A model generated the notes under the pieces. That model saw only the letters and a program-made list of their open reading frames with translations. It did not search any database and was not told the DNA's origin. Shown here in pieces: positions 1 to 5,054 of a DNA stretch of 5,054 nucleotides (position 1 is its first letter; the number at the start of each line of letters is the position of its first letter). The position numbers were made by a program, and so were the translations under genes. The stretch comes from Rhodospirillales bacterium. Lineage in GTDB: Bacteria > Pseudomonadota > Alphaproteobacteria > Acetobacterales > Acetobacteraceae. The stretch covers positions 1 through 5,054 of the forward strand of contig JAATGE010000246.1 in the NCBI GenBank assembly GCA_015654825.1, given 5' to 3'.

Positions 1-1
1 C

Positions 2-892
<891 letters not shown>

Positions 893-1070
893 GGCCAGGG
901 CTCTGCCCTGGACCCGCTGGGGCCGTAGGCCCCAGACCCCAATTTTGTGCTCTCGCGTTTCCCGCGACGTCGATCGGGGGCCTCCCGCCGCGCAGCGCTA
1001 ACGACATCGGCGGCACGCCGACCGGGGTCCAGGGGGCGGAGCCCCTTGGCCTTTCTACTTTAGGATTACC
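893..1070. repeat. GC-rich intergenic element with inverted ends and three hairpins
   Basis: The guaB-rsmB spacer carries three compact hairpins, each with a 3-nt loop: 895-911 (7-bp arms), 917-935 (8-bp arms) and 1029-1049 (9-bp arms with one G-T pair). The first and third are inverted copies of one another: the left end reads AAGGCCAGGG and continues to CTGGACCC at 907-914, while the complement of the right end reads AAAGGCCAAGGGG and continues to CTGGACCCC. The segment GACCCC at 935-940 can also pair with GGGGTC at 1024-1029. The interior (about 941-1020) has only small palindromes such as CGACGTCG at 965-972. The left edge abuts the guaB stop codon. I recall similar GC-rich repeats scattered through Acetobacteraceae genomes, which would make this a member of a dispersed family, but I cannot test that here. 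It could attenuate transcription, protect mRNA ends, or be a degenerate miniature element. Confidence 0.7.
917..935 (+). terminator. Possible weak terminator hairpin after guaB
   Basis: This is a perfect 8-bp stem, CTGGGGCC/GGCCCCAG, with loop GTA, starting 25 nt after the guaB stop. The nearest T run is only TTTT at 943-946, separated from the stem by GACCCCAA. Intrinsic terminators normally have the T run directly against the stem, so termination here would be inefficient. The stem may instead stabilise the guaB mRNA end. The neighbouring hairpin 895-911 has no T run at all. Confidence 0.3.
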
Positions 1071-2366
1071 ATGACCCCCGCCGCCCGCATCGCCGCCGCT
1101 ATCGACCTGCTCGACGCGGTGGACGCATCGCCGCGCCCCGCCGACGCCATGGCGAACGAATTCTTCCGCGCCCGCCGCTTCATCGGCAGCGGTGACCGGC
1201 GCGCGGTTTCCGATCGTGCGTGGGGCATTTTGCGCAGCCGGCGGCGGCTGACCTGGTGGCTCGATCGTGCGGGTGCGGCGCCGACGCCGCGGTTGCTGGT
1301 TGCCGCCAGCCTGCTGCTGGAGGGCTGGTCGCTGGATGGCGTATCCCAGTCGTTTTCCGGCGGCCAGTTCGCGCCGGCGCCTTTGCTGGCGCCGGAGCGC
1401 GCGGCGCTGCGCACGCTGGAAAGCCGCACGCTGGAGCATCCGGACATGCCGCCAGCGGTGCGGCTGGAAGTGCCGGACTGGATTTTTCCGCGGCTGGAAG
1501 CGCGCTTTGGTGATGCCGTGGAGGCCGAACTGGCAGCACTCGGCACGCCGGCGCCGCTCGATTTGCGGGTGAATTTGCTCAAAACCACGCGCGAGCAGGC
1601 GCTGGCGGCGCTGGCGGCGGAGGGCATCGATGCGGTGCCGACGCGCTACAGCCCGTGGGGGCTGCGCATGCCGGGGCGGCGGGCGCTGACCACGGGGCCG
1701 GCGTTTCAGGCCGGGCTGGTGGAAATCCAGGACGAGGGCTCGCAACTTGTGGCGGTGCTGGTGGGGGCGGCGCCTGGCATGCGGGTGGCGGATTGGTGCG
1801 CCGGCGCCGGCGGCAAGACGTTGGCGGTGGCGGCCACGATGGAAAACCGCGGGCACATCGTGGCCTGCGATGTGCATGACAAACGCCTGGCCGCGTGCGT
1901 GCAGCGGCTGCGTCGGGCCGGGGTGCACAACGTGGAACGCCACCTGATCGAGGCCGGCGACAAATGGACGAAGCGTCGGGGCGGGAGTTTTGATCGTGTT
2001 CTGGTTGACGTGCCCTGCACGGGGTGTGGAACATGGCGGCGCAACCCGGACGCGCGCACGCGCCTGACGGAGACGGACCTGGCGGAACTGGTGGTCAAGC
2101 AGGCAGACATTTTGGATAAGGCCGCCCGCCTGGTGAAGATCGGCGGCCGGCTGATTTACGCCACCTGCTCGCTGCTGCCGGCGGAGAACGAGGATCAGGT
2201 TTTGGCGTTCGTGCAGCGTCGGCCCGATTTTGCCGTGTTGCCGCTGGCGGAGGCCTGGCCGTTGCCGGACGCGCCGCCTTGCGAGGGGCCGTTTCTGTCG
2301 CTGACGCCGCGGCGGCACGACACGGACGGGTTTTTCGGCGCCGTGCTGGTGCGGGCCGCCGCATGA
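1071..2366 (+). CDS. rsmB: RsmB/Fmu-family 16S rRNA (cytosine-C5)-methyltransferase
   Basis: This enzyme family transfers a methyl group from S-adenosylmethionine to C5 of a cytosine in RNA; RsmB itself modifies C967 (E. coli numbering) of free 16S rRNA. The product has 431 residues, close to the 429 of E. coli RsmB. Residues 1 to about 130 (MTPAARIAAAIDLLDAV onward) look like the NusB-like RNA-binding domain. The catalytic half holds SAM motif I, DWCAGAGGKT, at 241-250; motif IV, DVPCTGCGTWRRNPD, with Cys316; and motif VI, YATCSLLPAENED, with nucleophile Cys366. Both cysteines needed for catalysis and product release are present. The ATG at 1071 follows AGGA (1062-1065) with a 5-nt gap and gives the start expected for alphaproteobacterial members, so it is preferred over internal starts. 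The stop TGA overlaps the next gene's ATG. Family membership is secure; the exact target base (C967) is inferred from family and domain layout. Confidence 0.92.
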   Translation: MTPAARIAAAIDLLDAVDASPRPADAMANEFFRARRFIGSGDRRAVSDRAWGILRSRRRLTWWLDRAGAAPTPRLLVAASLLLEGWSLDGVSQSFSGGQFAPAPLLAPERAALRTLESRTLEHPDMPPAVRLEVPDWIFPRLEARFGDAVEAELAALGTPAPLDLRVNLLKTTREQALAALAAEGIDAVPTRYSPWGLRMPGRRALTTGPAFQAGLVEIQDEGSQLVAVLVGAAPGMRVADWCAGAGGKTLAVAATMENRGHIVACDVHDKRLAACVQRLRRAGVHNVERHLIEAGDKWTKRRGGSFDRVLVDVPCTGCGTWRRNPDARTRLTETDLAELVVKQADILDKAARLVKIGGRLIYATCSLLPAENEDQVLAFVQRRPDFAVLPLAEAWPLPDAPPCEGPFLSLTPRRHDTDGFFGAVLVRAAA

Positions 2367-2893
2367 TAACGGTGCGCCGCGCCCGCACGTCGGACGCCGC
2401 GGCGATCGGCGCCGTGCACGTGGCGGCGTGGCGCAGCACCTACCCCGGCATTTTGCCGGACACCTACCTCTCCCGCATGTCCGCGACTCGCCAGGCGCTG
2501 TTTTACGAAGGCTCCATTGCCGCGGGCGGCACGGTCATTGTTGCGGCGCCGAACACCGGCACTCCGCGGCTGGTGGGTTTCACGACGGCGGGCCCGGCGC
2601 GCGTACGCGGGCTGGGCGACGGCGAGATCGAAACGTTGTACGTGCTGGACGATTGGCGCGACATGGGCGTCGGTCGCGGATTGCTGCGTGCCGCGGCCAA
2701 GGATCTGGCGGCGAAGGGGTGCCGCTCGGCTTTCCTGTGGGTGCTGCGGGACAATCCGAGCCGGTTTTTCTATCAGCATCTGGGCGGCCAGCAGGCGGCG
2801 TTCGGGGAGACGCGGGTGGCGGGGGTGACGCTGCCGCAAATGGCGTTTTGCTGGGACCCGATCGATCGGCTGCTGGCGGCATCGCCGGCGTAA
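2363..2893 (+). CDS. GNAT-family N-acetyltransferase
   Basis: The 176-residue product is a single GNAT domain, which moves an acetyl group from acetyl-CoA to an amine of a protein or small molecule in the cytosol. Visible signs are the N-terminal VRRARTSDAAAI, followed by AAWRSTYPGILPD (Trp23), wording common in RimI-like and uncharacterised GNATs; strand 4 EIETLYVL (88-95); the acetyl-CoA pyrophosphate loop R99-D-M-G-V-G104-R-G; and NPSRFFYQHLGG (131-141), the usual helix with a catalytic-type Tyr137. The ATG at 2363 shares the bases ATGA with the rsmB stop, pointing to translational coupling. An in-frame ATG at 2279 lies inside rsmB and would add 28 residues unlike any GNAT, so it was not used. 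The substrate cannot be read from the sequence. Linkage to an rRNA methyltransferase allows, but does not show, a ribosomal-protein target. Confidence 0.91.
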   Translation: MITVRRARTSDAAAIGAVHVAAWRSTYPGILPDTYLSRMSATRQALFYEGSIAAGGTVIVAAPNTGTPRLVGFTTAGPARVRGLGDGEIETLYVLDDWRDMGVGRGLLRAAAKDLAAKGCRSAFLWVLRDNPSRFFYQHLGGQQAAFGETRVAGVTLPQMAFCWDPIDRLLAASPA

Positions 2894-2908
2894 CGCAGGC
2901 GCGTTCGC

Positions 2909-4237
2909 TCAAGCCCGGCTGGTCAGCCCGTCCGGCGCCTCGCTCAGCTCTTCCAAACTCCGTCCCTTCGTTTCGGGCAGCATGGTCAGCGTTACGCCGA
3001 GCCCGACCAGGCTGGCGATCGCGGCGCCGAGCTCGGCGGAAAGCAGCCCATGCCACGCCATCAGCAATGGAAATGTGAATACGCCCACGAATCCACCAAG
3101 CTTCCCCGCCGCAGACGCGATGCCGTGCCCGGTTGTGCGCCCTTCCACGGGGAACAACTCGGCCGGATAGACGAACGTGGTCGCATTCGGCCCGAACTCG
3201 GTAAAGAAGTAGCTCAGGCCGTAGATCACCAGGAACGGGTAGATCAATGTCTCGATGCCCGGAATAAGCGCCATGGCCAGAAAGCTCATCGCCATCATGG
3301 CGAAACCCAGCACCTGGATCGGCTTGCGGCCCATCCAGTCCATCATCATGGCGGCAACAAAATATCCGGGGACGGCTGCCACCGCGAACACGGCAAGTTG
3401 GATCTGCGTCTGGGTAATCAGATTTGCGCTGGGGGACAGGGCGTGCAGCACCAGCGGACTGCTGACCGTGTTTCCGTAATAGGCGAAATCCATCATGAAC
3501 CAGGTCAGGCTCGCACCGATCAGTCGCACCCGCAGATCGCGCCGGGCTATCAGGCGCCTGAAACCTTCGACGAAAGAGACTTTCCCGCCATTTGCCGGCG
3601 CCGAAGCCGCCTTTTGGTAGCGCGGCGTCTCCGCCAGGTGGCGGCGCATCTGGAACACCGCGAGGGCCGGCACCGCACCGAATGCCAGCAGCAGCCGCCA
3701 GACGTAATCGTGATTGAGGCCGCTCGCCAGCAGCAGGGTGGCGAGCAGTGGGCCCACGATCAGACCCGCGGCCTGCATGGCGAAAACCAGGCTCACCATC
3801 ATGCCGCGGTGCCGCTTGCCGGAAAATTCGCTCATGATGGTGGAGCTCACGGGGTAATCCCCGCCGATTCCGATGCCGAGAATGATACGGAAGCCGATTA
3901 ACCACCAGATATTCGGGGAGAACGCGGACGCGATCGCGCCAACGGCCAGCACCAGCACCTCGTAGCCATAGATGCGCTTGCGCCCCAGCATGTCGGCAAT
4001 TCGCCCGAACCACAGCGCGCCGAGCGCCGAAGCCAGCAGCGCCGTGGATGTTACCAGACCGTCGGCCAATGGACTCGTATGCCACTCGGCCTTGATGAGG
4101 TGCATCGCGACGCCGATGATGAACAGGTCGTACGCATCGGTGAAGAATCCCATGCCCGAGATGAACATGATCTTCCAATGTTCCCGCGTGACATGAGAGT
4201 CGTCCAGGTCAGCGAGATCCGGCGTGGAGCTTGTCAT
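2909..4237 (-). CDS. MFS transporter, phosphate:H+ symporter (PHS)-like
   Basis: This is a 442-residue inner-membrane protein with the hydrophobic pattern of 12 transmembrane helices, a normal length for the family. It resembles the PHS branch (fungal Pho84 and PiPT types), which couples phosphate uptake to protons. Landmarks in order: GMGFFTDAYDLF with Asp34 and Asp37 in helix 1; MFS motif GRIADMLGRK (78-87); GIGIGGDYPVSSTIMSEF with Asp127; MMDFAYYGN with Asp250; YPAELFPVEGRTTGHG; AGKLGG with Lys379; and the tail PETKGRSLEE (421-430). Asp127, Asp250 and Lys379 sit where PHS proteins place their phosphate- and proton-handling residues. The ATG at 4237 is chosen because the conserved DSHVTREHWKIMF lead-in follows it; GGCGGA lies 10 nt upstream, next to a palindrome CCGGATCCGG (4252-4261). 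The frame stays open upstream through repeats, with the next ATG at 4405 giving an implausible leader. Bacterial PHS-like proteins are rarely tested, so another anion or sugar-like substrate remains possible. It converges on the acetyltransferase gene with 15 bp between stops. Confidence 0.9.
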   Translation of the reverse strand: MTSSTPDLADLDDSHVTREHWKIMFISGMGFFTDAYDLFIIGVAMHLIKAEWHTSPLADGLVTSTALLASALGALWFGRIADMLGRKRIYGYEVLVLAVGAIASAFSPNIWWLIGFRIILGIGIGGDYPVSSTIMSEFSGKRHRGMMVSLVFAMQAAGLIVGPLLATLLLASGLNHDYVWRLLLAFGAVPALAVFQMRRHLAETPRYQKAASAPANGGKVSFVEGFRRLIARRDLRVRLIGASLTWFMMDFAYYGNTVSSPLVLHALSPSANLITQTQIQLAVFAVAAVPGYFVAAMMMDWMGRKPIQVLGFAMMAMSFLAMALIPGIETLIYPFLVIYGLSYFFTEFGPNATTFVYPAELFPVEGRTTGHGIASAAGKLGGFVGVFTFPLLMAWHGLLSAELGAAIASLVGLGVTLTMLPETKGRSLEELSEAPDGLTSRA

Positions 4238-4327
4238 GTTGGCAAAATCCGCCGGATCCGGAGTGGTTGCCCACGCATCAGATGACAGTTTTGCTACGCT
4301 GCGGCGGGGCGGGCTTCTGAAGGAAGT

Positions 4328-4370
4328 GAAGTATTTCTTTTTTGAAAAAAAGAAACAAAAAACTTTTGTT
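4328..4370 (+). repeat. AT-rich hairpin repeat, copy 1
   Basis: This 43-nt AT-rich block stands out sharply from its GC-rich surroundings. It contains a perfect palindromic stem, TTTCTTTTTT (4334-4343) and AAAAAAGAAA (4346-4355), separated by GA. It then continues with CAAAAAACTTTTG, itself a small palindrome. It matches the reverse complement of copy 2 (4416-4458) at 38 of 43 positions. It lies 91 nt upstream of the PHS-like transporter start, so on the minus strand it is inside or next to that gene's leader. I associate this motif with intergenic regions of Acetobacteraceae, from memory only. Confidence 0.85.
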
Positions 4371-4415
4371 CTATTAGTGGCCCCGCCGATACGGGCAGGG
4401 TACATGCTGGAATTG

Positions 4416-4458
4416 AGTAAAAGTTTTTTGGTTCTTTTTTTCAAAAAAGAACTACTTT
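4416..4458 (-). repeat. AT-rich hairpin repeat, copy 2 (inverted)
   Basis: This is the inverted partner of copy 1, separated from it by 45 nt of ordinary composition. Its inner stem is GTTCTTTTTT (4431-4440) and AAAAAAGAAC (4443-4452). The outermost pair of the stem is G-C here and T-A in copy 1, so both sides changed together. It begins 23 nt beyond the stop of the second transporter on the minus strand and could act as that gene's mRNA 3' end. However, the stem is A-T rather than GC-rich and is followed on that strand by CCAAAAAA rather than by T residues, so it is not a canonical intrinsic terminator. The two copies together could also form one long imperfect stem or a cruciform. Confidence 0.85.
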
Positions 4459-4481
4459 CTTGGGGTAGCTGTATTACGCCA

Positions 4482-5054
4482 TTACGAAATCCGATCCAGG
4501 CGACGCAGGCCGGGAAACAGCGCCATCCAGATCGCCGCCACGGCCAGCGTTCCAACGCCACCCACCACAACGGCGGGCACCGCGCCGATCAGGGCCGCCA
4601 GGGCTCCGCTCTCGAATTCGCCGAGTTGGTTGGAGGAACCGATGAACAGCAGGTTCACCGCGGCCACGCGGCCACGCATTTCATCAGGCGTCCGCATTTG
4701 TACGAGTGTGGAACGAATAACCACGCTGACTACGTCCGCGCCGCCGAGCACCGCCAGGCTTGCCACCGATAGCGGCATCCATGTGGATAGGCCGAAAACG
4801 ATGGTGGCGACGCCAAAGACCGCGACCGCGAGGAACATGGACGGCCCGAGATGCCGCGCCACCGGGCGGCGCGACAGGCCAAGAGCCACGAAAAATGCGC
4901 CGGCCCCCGGCGCGGCGCGGAGCAGCCCCAGGCCCAGGGGTCCGGTGTGCAGGATGCTGCCGGCGAATATCGGCAGCAGGGCGGGGGCACCCCCGAGCAG
5001 CACGGCAAACAGGTCGAGCGATAGCGCGCCCAGGATGTCCGGCCGGCGGGCGAC
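4482..5054 (-). CDS. MFS transporter, MFS_3/EntS-like, C-terminal part (5' end outside window)
   Basis: 190 C-terminal residues of a major facilitator permease are visible; the frame is open to the window edge, where it reads VARRPDILGALSLDLFAV, so the start lies beyond base 5054. The GTG at 5001-5003 is an internal valine. The piece has the wording of the MFS_3 (PF05977) group that includes the enterobactin exporter EntS: SLDLFAVLLGGAPALLPIFA, then GGADVVSVVIRSTLVQM, the loop motif TPDEMRGRVAAVN, GEFESG, and GAVPAVVVGGVGT. The hydrophobic stretches fit roughly the last six transmembrane helices of a protein that is usually about 400 residues. Members are typically proton-driven exporters of siderophores, drugs or metabolites; the substrate cannot be told here. 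The C-terminus RLDRIS is followed by TAA. It lies upstream of, and in the same direction as, the PHS-like gene, but with 244 bp of repeat-bearing spacer between them, so a shared operon is doubtful. Confidence 0.91.
   Translation of the reverse strand, partial: VARRPDILGALSLDLFAVLLGGAPALLPIFAGSILHTGPLGLGLLRAAPGAGAFFVALGLSRRPVARHLGPSMFLAVAVFGVATIVFGLSTWMPLSVASLAVLGGADVVSVVIRSTLVQMRTPDEMRGRVAAVNLLFIGSSNQLGEFESGALAALIGAVPAVVVGGVGTLAVAAIWMALFPGLRRLDRIS

Noticed and set aside
2279..2362. Upstream ATG giving a 204-residue acetyltransferase
   Set aside because: The extra 28 residues are out-of-frame rsmB sequence, and the GNAT fold begins exactly at the ATG at 2363 that overlaps the rsmB stop.
2580..4178. 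Long minus-strand open frame overlapping the acetyltransferase and the PHS-like transporter (532 codons)
   Set aside because: It is an out-of-frame shadow of the transporter; the translation is arginine-rich and lacks membrane segments, while the true frame gives a complete transporter.
3972..4285. Small plus-strand frames near the transporter start
   Set aside because: They lie antisense to the conserved N-terminal helices of the transporter and show no coding features of their own.
4371..4415. Spacer between the two AT-rich repeats considered as a small RNA or CRISPR-like spacer
   Set aside because: There are only two repeats, in inverted rather than direct orientation, with one 45-nt gap and no promoter or terminator signal, so it is neither a CRISPR array nor a supported RNA gene.
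4224..4772. Plus-strand open frame spanning the AT-rich repeats (182 codons)
   Set aside because: It reads through both hairpin repeats (stretches such as FFFEKKKQKTF) and then antisense to the MFS_3 gene. It looks like a by-product of the repeats and not a gene.
5001..5003. GTG as the start of the right-hand transporter
   Set aside because: The 17 codons upstream to the window edge (ARRPDILGALSLDLFA) are family-typical transmembrane sequence, so the gene is truncated by the window and this GTG is an internal valine.

Overview
The window reads as a piece of chromosome from a high-GC alphaproteobacterium, most probably of the Acetobacteraceae/Rhodospirillales. This is inferred from protein wording that matches my memory of alphaproteobacterial GuaB and RsmB, and from two kinds of intergenic repeat that resemble repeats I associate with Acetobacteraceae: GC-rich hairpins, and an AT-rich hairpin built on TTCTTTTTT/AAAAAAGAA. 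No database search was possible. All five genes belong to known families, and I found no new defence, mobile or biosynthetic system.

Layout. (1) Positions 2-892, plus strand: the C-terminal 296 residues of IMP dehydrogenase (guaB), cut by the window edge. (2) Positions 893-1070: a spacer holding three GC-rich hairpins with 3-nt loops; the outer two are inverted copies of each other. (3) Positions 1071-2366, plus strand: an RsmB/Fmu-type rRNA cytosine-C5 methyltransferase with both catalytic cysteines. (4) Positions 2363-2893, plus strand: a GNAT acetyltransferase overlapping the methyltransferase by ATGA, so the two are probably translationally coupled. (5) Positions 2909-4237, minus strand: a complete major facilitator transporter with the signature residues of the phosphate:H+ symporter (PHS) family, ending 15 bp from the acetyltransferase stop. 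(6) Positions 4238-4481: a mainly non-coding spacer with two 43-nt AT-rich repeats in inverted orientation. (7) Positions 4482-5054, minus strand: the C-terminal 190 residues of a second, unrelated major facilitator protein of the EntS-like MFS_3 type, running off the right edge.

How the genes relate. guaB (GMP synthesis) and the rRNA methyltransferase are housekeeping genes often found close together in Alphaproteobacteria. The acetyltransferase is joined to the methyltransferase and may act on a ribosomal protein or on a small molecule; the sequence does not say which. The two transporters lie in tandem on the other strand, separated by the AT-rich repeat pair, and need not be functionally linked.

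The most notable signals are in the spacers. The AT-rich repeats match at 38 of 43 positions, and two of the five differences fall at partnered positions of the internal hairpin, so that both copies keep the stem (T-A in one, G-C in the other). The guaB-rsmB spacer is also densely folded.
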